A stretch of 64,000 nucleotides of DNA from Allacma fusca (GCA_947179485.1 OX359249.1:51905402-51969401), one strand, 5' to 3'; shown: positions 50,241 to 61,796, counted from the stretch's first letter. Numbers and translations: made by a program. The notes: generated from the letters alone by a model not told the origin.

Positions 50241-52724
50241 TTGCATTCTGTATCTGAGCTACAAGTGACAACGGTTTCTAACCTTCCACAAAATCCAACC
50301 TCTCCTGGACCTCGCACTTCTGGAAAAACCAGAACTACTTAGAATTATTAGAATACATTGTATTTAAAGTACATGTTTGAATTTTTGATTTTTAGCAGTT
50401 TAAGAAATATCTCGTAGTTTCTACTTCGGGATTAAAATATTTTGCCTGCTGGGCAGCATTTTGTAATTCGTAGTTTATACTTTCCTTGAAATAGATACCT
50501 CTACATCTTGCATCTACTAATTCTAAAGTGTATATGTGATAGGAATGCATTTTGAGCAGCTCAGTGCACTCACTTTGAATCCATGACATTGAAGAAACCC
50601 TTGTTTGAAAAATGATTCCCAATACTCGTTTTGTAAGCAAAAGTTACTGTTTTTTTTAACAAAAATCATCATAGTTGCTTTTCCTGAGTGACAAAATATA
50701 TTGAAGGAATTTATGAAAAAATATGAAAAGATGATATTATTTAGCTGGGCGTTCCTTCTGCAGTTTGAATTAGTTGCCTTTCCTTGATTTCATTTGACAA
50801 AGTATCATAATAATTGAGCACTAAAATACTGCAGATATTACAAATCGATGTGTCTATCTGGTTGATCAAAAGTAATTTCTGCTCTGCCTACATCTAAAAA
50901 TGTGTGCAATTTTTGTCGTGGCCAACTTTCCCAACATTTCTAATACTGAGAAATTGTAGAAGTGTATCAAATGGAGAGTCAACGCGAGTTTTGAGGTGGG
51001 GTTGCTTGAAAGAGTTCGTGATTTATGAGCTTAAATATAGTAACTCGCCGTTTTCGAAACATTTAATAGAGCGGCAACAGAGACATTTACTGATCGGCTT
51101 TGATTGCCCCTCAGCCCATGTAGTCCTTGATGAAACTGTGGTGGTGGGAAAGAGAGAGCGAGGCCAGCATTCTACTTCCACCAAATACCACTCAAATATC
51201 ATGCGGCTCTCAGTTTTTTTTCGTCACTGCTTTTATAACTGACCATGGCTCATTCGCACATTTGAATCAAAACGAGGAGCTTGTAAAGTAACCGTTTACG
51301 TCATGGTTCACAAATTGGAAATCTTTCTCATATTCAACCAAGTGAAACAGAGTGCAACACTACTCTGTATGCATTTCTTCACCCATTACTTTTGATAGCA
51401 GAATTATTATTAACTGCACGAGGATATCATTCCATCGTTTTTCCTATCAATCCTTACACCTCGTCTATTAATATTCTCAAATAAATTTCTATTCACTCTG
51501 AATACAGCATTTACACCTGAAAAGAAGCTTGAAATGCATTGCAGTGTGCTGTAGAGTGAGCAGAGATTGGTTTACTCACGTTAAGTGCTTCAGGAAAACA
51601 AGAAGTGAGTACACTGACAATTTTCTGCATCCTAATTATCACAATAATTGATAACTAATTCCTTTAGCCACTATCAGAGTTGGTGGAAGGGCTTGCGACG
51701 CCACCCAACAGGATCCAAAGGACATTTTTCTCTAATTACTTCCTCACAACTATTCCTCCCAATTTATTTCCTCACAATATACACTCATCCAAGAAATCAT
51801 GGGTGAAGAGGGGAAAACGATCTAGATTCATTTCTGATTAAAATCCAATTAATATATTTTCATACAGTTTCAATAAAAGCACAAGGATCTACTTGTATAA
51901 TTCCCTAACTTGTGCTCAGTAAACATGCGATGGAAGTAGTTTATTTTACTTGGGGTGGAACTGCAAGCAGATCATTTTGATTTGCTGTTGATTTGAGACA
52001 CACACCACATTTGTTGACATAACGCTAACTCTCATCATTGTAAGCTCGTGCTAATTTGACTCACTGCTTTATGGGATGGAGGTTCTGTGGTGTGAAACCA
52101 CTAAAAGCATGGCGCGCGGAATTTAAATCCCATGTTGGTGGATTTTGCGCGGACATCCGATCATGATCATGTCAATATGGGATAAATGGAAGCGAACTTG
52201 ACGCTTTTAGGATGAGTAAACCGGTTATTAATTATACTGTTGAGGCGCAGCTATGTACGTAAGTTTGTGCAACTTTCTGTGGGCCAAGGCCTTCTTTATT
52301 CCCTCTTTTAACACTTTCTTATCCCGTTGATATTTCAGAGATAAAATCATATTTTGAATGTAAAATAAATGGTATAACATCTTCATTTTACTTTAATTAG
52401 TATTGAATCTTTACCCAGGCACAAATTATAGTCATACTGTGTAATATAATACAGTACATATTTGAAACTACGCACTTTTAGCTGTATAATTATTTTGATA
52501 TTTTTGCTTGATATTATTTGGAGAAGGATATTACAGTAATGCGTATTTATAAAATGGAAAAATAGTGTGTATGTACATACTTCGTAATCTTGCTTTTGTA
52601 TGGCTTGACGTAGTAAGTAGTGCAATATTAATTTGGTCACAAGACTTTTTGCAATAAATTTCAATTACATGAATAAGCCCTGTGTATGTACGTTGTTGCG
52701 TTGCCTAAACTTGTTGTACTAGAT

Positions 52725-52805
52725 AATGACATGATAGTATAATAATGACATTAATAATGACATAATAGTTACAAGATAATATGACATTATCATGTAATTC
52801 TGAAT
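52725..52805 (+). repeat. ATAATGACAT low-complexity iterations
   Basis: ATAATGACATTAATAATGAC and related words repeated; no clean period. Confidence 0.6.
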
Positions 52806-54114
52806 TATAGGGATTGACATTTTCATGAAAAGTTCAAAATTCCCATATTTTTGAACTGTGTACAAGTTACGAATCAGAAAAAATTTTTGGTGGGGAGTGA
52901 AGTATTTGATTAATTGGTATCGTTTGATATTTTTGCCTTCGGAGTTTCAGAATTGTATTCAGTAGTTGAAAATAAAAATGAAGTATTTTCCCCATCCCCG
53001 GTAATACTTACAACAAATTCTAAATTTAACATTTTCCAATTTCCTTGTTAGTCCTAACATCGTAAGAAAGTAATTGCTACAAATATCTACATATAACTTC
53101 TCATTAGATTTCCCATGAATCTAACGATAGGTGCATATAGTGACTTGTCAGATTGTGAATGGTGAGACTACTCCACACTGACAAATGTATCCCAACAGTA
53201 CATAGCATGTGTACATACCTAATCTAGAAAATGAGAGTAGCCCCAACTGAAAGAAGTACTTCCTTTAAAGACAGAACTCCAATAGCTTTTAAAAACCAGT
53301 ACGAGATCGAGGGTGAGGAATGAGGATTAATTATTGCAATTTATATGTACATATGTCCAGCAATCACTACCATATCTCCTGAAATTATTCGAATATTCTA
53401 GCTAGTACAAAATTTTAAAGCTTCTTAAGTGAACTATTTAATATTTAAAATATACAGAATTAAACCATGAAGCATTTTTTCGGGATATAAGGTAGTTGTG
53501 ACTCCAAAAGGAGGTAATGAAAATGATGAACTACAGCTGGAAGTTTAAAGTTTGTAATGCTGGAGTGGGAACCCAGATTCGATTTTACATGGAATTTCCG
53601 AACGTTGTGAAGCCTCGCGTTGCCCCAATCAGAACAAATGTCTCCTATCATCCTTTTCATGTTTCATACTCCTGCTTATGTATGTGTGTATGTATGAGCA
53701 TGTGTACATTCCAATCAGCAAGTTTTCATCTTTGAGAAGCAACGACTCCCTATGTCCTCAAAGAATTCAACATCAATATACTTACTTATTGAAGGCCCTA
53801 AGGGTGAAATTATAAGGTTTCTAATTTATGAATAAATATTAAATAAGGCAGAAACTAGATAATTTGTGTGCAAATTAAATTGTCAAGGTTATTCTAGAAG
53901 TCTCCACAGTAAAGGCATTCTGACTATGTATATTCTCAGTTTGCCTGTAACTTTAGTCCTCAAACATTTCGTAACCACACTTGCCACACTACTTACCAGA
54001 CCAACTGATTGTCAGTGTGGGCTAAACTATACTAAACGGTCAGTAAACTATGAGGGCAAAAAAAGTAAATTTTAATAATTTTTAGGAGGAAGGAGGTGAA
54101 AAAAATAGGCTTAC

Positions 54115-54397
54115 TCTCAACACTGTTGGCATTTCCATTTCCGTTTGGAATCAGCCCAAGACCAGCTAAGCCGGATAAGGATTGTCGCTTTATCCGACTC
54201 ACATTTTTGTTAAGGGTGTCCAGTTTGACATAGTCTGGAGTTCCATTGTCACTTGTTGGGTAAGCTCGTGATATTTGGTTACTTGCTCCCGTTTGATTTG
54301 GATGCCCGAACTCACTAAATACGAGCACACTCTCCGTTTGAAACCAGCTAAAGACGAAGATAAGAGCAGTGCAAAATACTGAAGACTGTGTGGACAT
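54115..54397 (-). CDS. First coding exon of a secreted Thr-rich protein (exon 1)
   Basis: Seen: the ATG at 54397 opens 94 codons. They begin with a hydrophobic segment (residues ~7-26, ALIFVFSWF core) typical of a signal peptide. After it come two N-glycosylation sequons (NQT, NVS), a dibasic furin-like site RIKR (~71-74) and a Gly/Asn-rich stretch. The frame reaches a good donor, GAGA|GTAAGC, at 54115/54114, leaving one base of a codon. The next minus-strand exon that I support (38909) begins with two bases completing a Ser codon, so the phases fit. A possible acceptor (tttccag) lies just upstream of the ATG, so a 5' untranslated exon may exist. Inference: this is the N-terminus of the same gene as the 37630-38909 exon, and small exons could lie between them. 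No named family recognised. Confidence 0.6.
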
Positions 54398-55919
54398 TTT
54401 TAGACTGGAAATTGATAGTTTTCAAAATTAATGAGTCATAGTAGTTATTTTGGGTAATGATTGCTCATTCCGTACTGAGAGCTCGTTATAATTGATTGAA
54501 ATACGAAAGAGTTGAGGAGTTGTCGTTTCACTGACTACGAGCCTTCTATGTAATTGTGGGGCACTGGACACAAGTTGAAAATATTTCGAAAGTTATGACA
54601 CTATTGGGATCAGTCACAGAGTCCGTCTGAAAATTGAATATCCAAAGATGGCGGTTAAATTGGAAGTTGTGTAAATATTTGCTAGAAAAAAAGTTGAGAC
54701 TTTCGTGGCAAACTAAGAATAAGCTGCAGAGAAAATGTTTTAGATAATTACAGATTTCTTACCCAAGCGATTGAGCTTGTGAATTTAAAAAAATCACACA
54801 GTACATATTGCATAAACAGATTGCGTGGATGCGGATAATTGGATAAAAGGTAGAAGAAGCCAACAATAAGGAGAGTGATCTACTCATTCACCGACCCAGT
54901 GGGTATTCCGAATGCTCTTATTGTTAGTAATCAATTTCCATGAGAACTACATTTGCTCTCGCAACCTTTACTGATTGGATGAGCAGTACACTTGTAACAA
55001 TAATAATACCGTAATTATAAAATGAGCTAAAACCGCTGGGCTCTTCTCACACCGACACACCAATCTCAACTGCTCCTTCACTTTTGATCACAACAGAAAC
55101 TCTGACTGCTCTTGCTAGCTTGGAGACCACCTGAAGACAAACACTTGATGATGCCAAGTGCACGCAATTTTTGTTGTAACCTTGTGAGTATCTATCTGTA
55201 GGATAAACAAGTAGCTGCAGCTTGCAACCCATGCAAATAAAAGGTGCACCCTGCAAACCAATGTTCCTCCCTTGGCTCAAATAACTACAAAATGCAATCA
55301 GCGTACCTGAGGCCGTTGCAGCTCAAAATTTTCCACAACTTTACATAAGCACACCAGTTTAGCACGCTATAACCCTTCGTATACTCCACTTCCACACGTG
55401 TTCCTTAAAGACAACAACAATATTCTCATTCTTGGATCCAGTTATTCTGTAATTTATTATAACTGAGAAAATAATAAGTCATTATTTCTTTATTCTTGTG
55501 CGATTGTTGATCAGTAAAACGTTAGAGTTCTACTGGTGTCACACAGGTAACATCTAATTGTTACTCTCTACGTACTTTTCTCCATCCCACCCTCTCACTG
55601 TTGATACTGGGATGTATAATCATACTCATTCCAAACTCCACCCTAATTAACCTTTGGCACATATTTATTTGTATATAAAGCCACGAAGGAGTAAAATTAT
55701 TGTTAGTGCCGTAATCCATTACATGTAATGGAATACAGGACTGAATGGATGTACAGTGTTATAGACGAAAATTAAATCAGTTAGAGACAGAAAAATCCTA
55801 TAGACATGCAATGTTTTTCGACAACTTTATTTACAATTTAATGCTCTTATAAAAATGGAGGACAAATGAGCAGACCAGTAAACTGCCCCCAACTAGCATC
55901 AATACATTCGACTTAGACT
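54398..55919. other. 5' flank of the secreted-protein gene
   Basis: Presumed promoter side of the 54397 exon. No TATA box or initiator stands out. A minus-strand frame near 55047-55280 has an acceptor-like tgtcttcag before VVSKLARAVRVSVVIKS and is open to a stop. It may be another exon but is unsupported by family similarity. Confidence 0.3.
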
Positions 55920-56125
55920 TGTTATGTTGAGCATCAAATACTTTTAAAAACATATTTTTTAGCATCAAATACATTAAACATTTAGCATTACATATGTTTT
56001 TACTCCACGCGCTTTTGTGCAGCACTTACTTAGAGCATTGTGCCTCTTCAGCGACGATATGTTTCTTAACATCAAATATATGTAATTTTATTACATTTTC
56101 AGCATCTAATACTTCTTTTTTCGGC
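55920..56125. repeat. AGCATCAAATAC iterations with a solitary element end
   Basis: Five loose copies of AGCATCAAATAC-like sequence (about 55930, 55961, 55981, 56070, 56102), irregularly spaced. Between them at 56040-56060 is the TGCCTCTTCAGCGACGATAT end shared with the elements to the right. Confidence 0.5.
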
Positions 56126-56212
56126 ACCTTTTTTCCATTTATTAATAATATTATTTCATATGTTTATTTTTAGCACAATTTCCACGGTATTATACCCATA
56201 AAGGATGAATGT

Positions 56213-56872
56213 ATATCGTCGGTGAAGAGGCAAAATGATCTAGGTGCATTTTCGATGAGTATTGAAATGATCTACATGACTATTCGTCTACAGGCAAAAT
56301 GATCTAGATACGGGTCTCTTTAAAAGAGAAATGAACAACATTCAGGTTTGCTCTAAAAACAAAATGTTCTACATTGGTCAATCAAACTTAAAATCAAATG
56401 AGAATTTAACAGTACAACTTAATAAACCTTCAATTTGAGTTCACACTCGAGTCGCAACCTGAAACTCACATTTTTAATTTCAGTGCAACTTGAAATTATT
56501 CAATTTTGAACTGAAGTATAACTTTAAGTGGAGCTTGAAATTCCTGTTTGAAATTAGTGTGACTTGAAACTCGAGTGTGGTTTGAAATTTGAGAATGTAC
56601 TCAAATGTAACTTGAAACTCGACTTTGAACTCAAGTGTAACACAAATACAACTTGAAGTGTAACTTGAAAGATCAGTTTGAGATGAAAGGTTTTGTATAT
56701 TAAGTTTATTATAAATTGTATCTAGACCATTTTGTTTTTAAAATTTCATTCAATTAGTTTATTTTGCCTTTACAATTAGTGAAACTGCATACAATCGGAA
56801 ACGCATCTATATGGATCATTTTGATTGTTAAGAAACGCAACTATATTATTTTGCCTCTTCACGGAGGATGTC
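56213..56872. mobile_element. Element A: diverged relative of element B with a different core
   Basis: Seen: the left end ATATCGTCGGTGAAGAGGC and following bases match element B, with further iterations of the AAAATGATCTA unit at ~30-34 bp steps (56231-56375). The right arm (56720-56872) carries inverted versions ending TTTTGCCTCTTCACGGAGGAT. The centre (56395-56690) is a degenerate array of AACTTGAAACTCGAGTTTG-like units. It has the same arms but an unrelated core compared with element B. Confidence 0.7.
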
Positions 56873-56957
56873 GTTGCTGAAGAGCCAAAATGGTTCGAAG
56901 TGCTGTACAAAAGCATGCGGGCGTAGACCATTTTGCCTCTTCAGCGACGATATCCTC
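56871..56957. mobile_element. Miniature ~85-bp copy of the same ends
   Basis: Left GTCGTTGCTGAAGAGCC...AAAATGG and right CCATTTTGCCTCTTCAGCGA are inverted copies with only ~45 bp between. It abuts the right end of element A. A similar solitary right end (TGCCTCTTCAGCGACGATAT) lies at 56040-56060. Confidence 0.6.
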
Positions 56958-57001
56958 ACTGTCAGCAATAAAACAGACTTTGGCGATAATTTGGGCACTG
57001 C

Positions 57002-57687
57002 ATATCGTCGGTGAAGAGGCAAAATGATCTAGGTGCATGATCGATTAGAATCAAAATGATCTACATGCAGTTTCACTAAAGGCAAAATGAACTACTTGCA
57101 TTGAATTTTAAAATCAAAATGATCTAGATGTAGTTTCTCTTAAAAGCAAAATGATCTAGATGCAAATTATAATAAAAACAATACGTGTAAACACATTATA
57201 ATGTCAGTATATTAATATGCGAGAAATTAAAAATCTTTTTTATTCCTAAACAAATTAGTTATTCTGCGTTTAAATTATATTATAAAATACAAAATAAATA
57301 CTAGGAGGCAGTAAACCCAAAATTGTAGTTTTTAGGAAAAGTAATGTGATAATGATTTGAGGTCAAATTATATTATTTAATTATAATGAAATTTTATTAA
57401 ATATTTATTCACTGACCCCTTATAATAATTAACAATAATAATAATTTATAATAATAATTACAGTCCTTATAAGCTACGTGTCCTCCTTGCAGAAGCTATT
57501 TTTCTCACACAGAAATTCAGGACAGCATTTAGATCATTTTACTTTTATGGAAAACTGCATGTAGGTCAGTTTGCTTTTAAAAAGACTTGTACCTAGTTCA
57601 TTTTGCCTTTAGGGAAAACGTTATGTAGATCATTTTGATTCTAATCGAGTATGCACCTAGATCATTTTGCCTCTTCACCGACGATAT
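57002..57687. mobile_element. Element B: inverted-arm element with five 32-bp iterations per arm
   Basis: Seen: the outermost 37 bases (57002-57038) and the last 37 (57651-57687) are identical inverted copies, beginning ATATCGTCGGTGAAGAGGC. Inward, each arm contains five copies of a 32-bp unit built around CAAAATGATCTAGATGCA. Reference bases fall at 57020, 57052, 57083, 57115 and 57147 on the left, and 57542, 57574, 57606, 57638 and 57670 on the right, so the period is 31-32 bp throughout. Arms are ~160 bp; the ~350 bp centre is AT-rich and non-coding. Bases next to the ends include TA/AT, but no clean target duplication is evident. It is a non-autonomous DNA element or structural foldback. 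Superfamily unknown. Confidence 0.8.
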
Positions 57688-57944
57688 ACTTGCTTATTCT
57701 ATTTAATCTTCAAAGTCGAAACAGTTACTCCTTGGAAGAAAAAAGTGACCCAAATTGCAAATATTTTTTGTACGCTAAATGCCAGCATGTACTTTAACAA
57801 GGTTCAGATTGAAATTCAGGATCGGAAAGTTTGAAAAACAAAAATCTGGAACCAGAAGAGGGGCTAGAATATGGAATAAGGAAAAGAAATTATTCAATAC
57901 TTATGAAGAAGCTTACAATTACCTACATACATACTTCGAGGCTG

Positions 57945-59683
57945 TGCTCGGGTACGGTTACTCAAAATTGGTACCCTTACCCGTATCCATACCCGAAATG
58001 CGGGTATTGCAATATCTGGTATCTATACTCGTACCCATACCCGAGTATCCGCGTACAATGTTTTGATACTCATACCCACAGTGTAATTTGAAACCATGTA
58101 CCTGTACTCGCACTGTACCTGTAAAAGTATTCGAAAATTGTGCCCAGGGTATCTCAAAACCGTACCCGTACTCGTACCCGGGTACTTTATCCAGTTTTGT
58201 TTAAATGCAAAAGTACGTTATATGTAATAATGTGTGACACCTTAGTGTGTAATTTTGACTAGTTAGGTCGTTATTTGATATTGCATACTTTCATTGTCGA
58301 GTAAAAAACTAGATGCGTTTTCGATTAGATAAAATTAAATTACATACTTTCAAATTGTATACTTTCGATTCATCAAAACATTACCCGCAGAAGTGTATTA
58401 AAAATCAAAAGTACAACGGACTAGGTAAAAATCAGTACATTAAATTGAATTACTGTATGGCATCGCGTCTTTTAGCATGCCCCACATGCAGTATTTACAA
58501 ATTGTAGAACATTTCCCGTAGAACGACAACGTAGAAGCAGTAGAGGTAAAATAAATATTGCATTTTCCAACATTCTCCAATTGTTTATAAAAATTTGTTA
58601 CGGTACTTTGGTTAAAAGAATACTTCTAAAGGTATAGTTTTTTATTGAAATTTCAAAAGTAAAGTACCCTCTGCTTTATTTGTATTTCACGACTTTTCTT
58701 TAAGATAGATGAGGAAATCAAAAGCTTTCCAAATTTAAATTATTTCAAAACAATTCTGTAAAGCAAACGCAGCAAACCTATAAGAAAAATAAAGGTTTTG
58801 CTTTACTTTCTTGACCGCTGTATGGTTTTGAGCTGCGAGTATGGAACTAGTTTTAAAAAATCTGGAAGAAGCTGCTAAAAAGTACGTAAGTCAAATATTT
58901 TTCCCCTTTGATTGTTTACAAGTTGATGGGCCGAGTGTTGCATGGCACCCAGTACATATGCACATGCATACAATATTTTTGTTCATTGACAACTGATTTG
59001 CAGTTCTTGCTTGGGACTTGACGACTCTGCTTTTCACTTATTAATTTATTCGGCCTTTTACACTCATTTTCTCATCTCATTAGCTCTGTCTACATATAAT
59101 TCATTAATACCTTCTTACGAATGCCCACCTTCTCCTAATTAACCAATAACACAGAATATCTTACCATCTAACTCACCAGAACTCTACTTTGTACATTTTA
59201 TTCATCGTGGCTAATGAAGTAGCATGCACTCGATGTGACAAAGTACTACATTACGAAGAAATTATATACAAAATGTCGTTGAATCCTTTTCACTATTTCT
59301 ATTTTGTTATAATAGTTCCTCACCAGTGTTGATTTATTTATAATTCCTAAAACATGTTTCCCTAAAAGCGTATATTTGAGCTACACAGTACTACATACAC
59401 GTACTCCAGGTAGTAAGACTAAAAGGGTACAAACAATAAGCTATGTAGATATATTCAGAAACTAAATAAATCGAAAGAAGTTTCAAACGTATCGGCATTA
59501 TGGTAAGAAAATCGTTAAAATGTCTGAATTTTCAACGTATCCAAATACTCAGGTATAATGTTCGTGGGTACGAGTAAATGACCCCTACCCTTACCCGGGG
59601 GGTATATGCCTATTTTCAAATCTTTGCATTGCACCCGTACCCGCTTACCCGAGTATTACACAAACCCGTGCCGAGCATCATAA
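57945..59683. mobile_element. hAT-like element with TACCCG-rich inverted ends
   Basis: Seen: the left end TGTGCTCGGGTACGGTTAC and right end (reverse complement) TGATGCTCGGCACGGGTTTG are inverted. Both ends (57945-58195 and 59550-59683) are packed with ACCCGTACCCGTACTCG-type hexamer runs. The ~1.3 kb interior holds no recognisable transposase; a 64-codon frame at 58313-58507 is unassigned. Known: some arthropod hAT elements have GGGTA-rich subterminal repeats. The family call is tentative. Confidence 0.5.
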
Positions 59684-60005
59684 ATTTTTTACTCCGCCCA
59701 TTTTACTAGGAATTACTTTCGATTCTTTTTTTATTCTGCAAGTATCTCAACCAGGCTAATATTTGACGTTGTAAACTTTACAAAATTTCTATGTACAGTA
59801 AATTGAGCTTAAAATTCAGTTTTACCACCCATTGATTTGTGAAAAAGTTTTTTAGACCCAGAGGTTTTTACAGCGCGGGTCCACAGTTTAAACAAATATT
59901 TTCTGAACGGTCATAAGTGACGCATATGTATACATATATTTGTTCTCATGAGTGTGAGAAACTATCTCATAATGCCTCTCATTGAAAAAAATGTAATTGA
60001 CTGCC

Positions 60006-60092
60006 ATTGTTTCTGCAGTTATGTGGTAATAACAAACACGCAGAGAACCAGACACTCACATTTTTGTAACTTTTCCCTCGCTGTACCTCTAC
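60006..60092 (+). repeat. Dispersed ~85-bp repeat, copy 2
   Basis: ATTGTTTCTGCAGTTAT, GAACCAGACACTCACATTTTT and TTCCCTCGCTGTACC. It lies just beyond the Helitron 3' end, in the older host sequence. Confidence 0.65.
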
Positions 60093-60576
60093 ATAATTGA
60101 GTGAATGTCGAAATCTAAGCTAGTGATTCAATCCTAGCGTTCTGAAAACTGTTTTTTTATTATTACTAGTTATTTCTTATTATAATTTGAACCATGATAG
60201 TAGTAATAAAATGTTTTTAATGAGAATTCGGAGTGACAAACGTTTGCATTACGCGTACTGTATTCTAAGTCTGTCCACACAATTCACGAAAAAAGACCTC
60301 TGGATTGGATCTCATTGTTTTTATTTACAGCATACAGATAGAGTGTCATAATCAAATTAGTCAAGTAATTATGATCCGGGAAAAAGATTGAAGCCAGTAT
60401 TGTAAGGTTTTAATTTCCGGTGGTATACCGGTAAGTATTTACCTATTGGCCTTACGACATCGGCAATTATCTTAAAACGTAGGTAATAATATTACATATT
60501 TAATTCTGTATTATAATTTATTATAATATTATGCCCGCAAAATTTAAATCCACCAAAGCGTCGCACCATATAAAAA

Positions 60577-60602
60577 CTAGTAGAAAGCCCTGCTCAGCAG
60601 GG
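60577..60602 (-). other. Helitron 3' terminal hairpin and CTAG end
   Basis: The GC-rich palindrome, short spacer, CTAG and following T are in the expected order and spacing for a Helitron terminus on the minus strand. The nearest helicase stop is ~215 bp upstream, as in many autonomous elements. Confidence 0.8.
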
Positions 60603-61003
60603 ATAATTACTTATAGGTTAGGGATACTCTTACATAGACGCTAGAATATGAATGAGCATAATGAGATCTAAGACTTCAATAAATATCAGAATAATTCAAG
60701 CAATATATCATGGTGAAGCGCACTTGGGAACTTCCCACCAAGGCCCTGCCCATGCCCCATGCTTGACCTGTAGATCGCGGCTGGGAGTTAGTCCCGCTTT
60801 AATATACAGATGTTAATTTATCCTTTGAACATTTGCTTAAATACAACATATGTTGTAAATATTTCATTTCTGCCATCAGGTATTTTCCCTTGATGTTCAT
60901 CATCTACAATTTTAGCTTTAACTTTCTTCCCTGATGTAGCTCTTGAAAATGCAATATATAATTGTCCATGTGTAAAAACTGATTGAAAACCCATGTGAAC
61001 CAA
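60577..61003 (-). mobile_element. Helitron 3' part: helicase C-terminus plus 3' terminus
   Basis: Seen: minus-strand codons 60967-60818 read VFTHGQLYIAFSRATSGKK and end with YVVFKQMFKG and a stop. This matches the VfsHGQLYVAlSRvtsg helicase motif VI region and the C-terminal end of Helitron proteins. Downstream of the stop (toward lower coordinates) lies a perfect 15-base palindrome, CCCTGCTGAGCAGGG (60602-60588). After 7 bases it is followed by CTAG (60580-60577) and then a host T. Known: Helitrons end in a short hairpin followed by CTRR and insert 5' to T. Upstream of the HGQ motif the frame reads NPIGDPLVHMGF instead of the expected helicase sequence, so the element is truncated or rearranged there. 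Confidence 0.8.
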
Positions 61004-61686
61004 TGGGTCACCAATGGGGTTACTGAATACACTGATTATTTAAAATAGGGAAAATGAAAGGAATTCGCAGTAGCGCAACACGTTTCACGTGCTATAGTCA
61101 CTAAAATTCATGGTTCCTACAAATCAATCTTATGGCCTAATGATATTTTTAGGGGATATAAAGATCAAATGTAGATATTAAGGCTTGTAATTAAAAAATA
61201 GTGAGCAAATAACTTCAGCAATACTGTATTTGAGAAGCTAACTGACGTAAATATAAAAAGTGCTAAAATAAGTACTTTCAATTCCATTTGATTTTCCCTA
61301 CTATGAATCCCACACTTATGCGTACAAAGTTCAGTCACTAAAATTCTCCTCTCCTCAAATTCTTAAGGCCTGGAAAATTAGAAAGTACATTTAGTTTGAA
61401 TCATAGAGCATAGTGACCTTTCGGTTGCTATTTGACAAAATAATCAGATTGCAATCGTAAAATCGTAATACATGGAGATAGAATTGAATTCCATAACCAT
61501 GGCACATATGAGTAGAACATTCGCTGTAGGTTTGAATGTCGACACAGACTGAGAGACACGACGTTCTGGATTTAATAGAGGAAATTGCGCTTGGGAAGTC
61601 TACTGGATAGGGCTTCTACTGGGGACAAAAATGTTGTCCCGAAACTGTCCCATTCCTGGCACCGTCCCGAACAGAAGCACTACTGC

Positions 61687-61774
61687 TGGAAGCTCAATAG
61701 AGGGACATTGTTAAGGAATTTTAGATTATGGTAATCTAAAATTCCTTAATATTGTACTCTCTATTGAGCTTCCA
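61687..61774. repeat. Near-perfect 43-bp-arm hairpin
   Basis: TGGAAGCTCAATAGAG...TTAAGGAATTTTAGATTA (61687-61728) pairs with TAATCTAAAATTCCTTAA...CTCTATTGAGCTTCCA (61732-61774). The loop is 3 bases and only a few mismatches lie in the middle. The transcript would form a long stem. Confidence 0.85.
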
Positions 61775-61796
61775 CCGGCTTCCAGTAGATTAACAG

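Larger units (their letters stand above)
38910..54114 (-). other. Proposed ~15.2 kb intron between exons 1 and 2
   Basis: It is bounded by GTAAGC (minus strand, 54114) and TTTCAG (minus strand, ending 38910). Inside I see a foldback (39.7-40.1 kb), TACAAAATAC-rich repeats, an AT-rich satellite and a poly-C tract, but no further exon I can defend. The region is strongly AT-rich with short random open frames. Intermediate exons cannot be excluded. Confidence 0.45.

Noticed and set aside
57020-57160. Regular 32-bp repeats resembling a CRISPR array
   Set aside because: Repeats are contiguous with no unique spacers, are mirrored in the opposite arm, and the genome is eukaryotic.
60660-60800. GC-rich stretch resembling a small structured RNA gene
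   Set aside because: It lies between the Helitron helicase stop and the 3' hairpin, so it is element sequence; no tRNA or snRNA motifs were seen.
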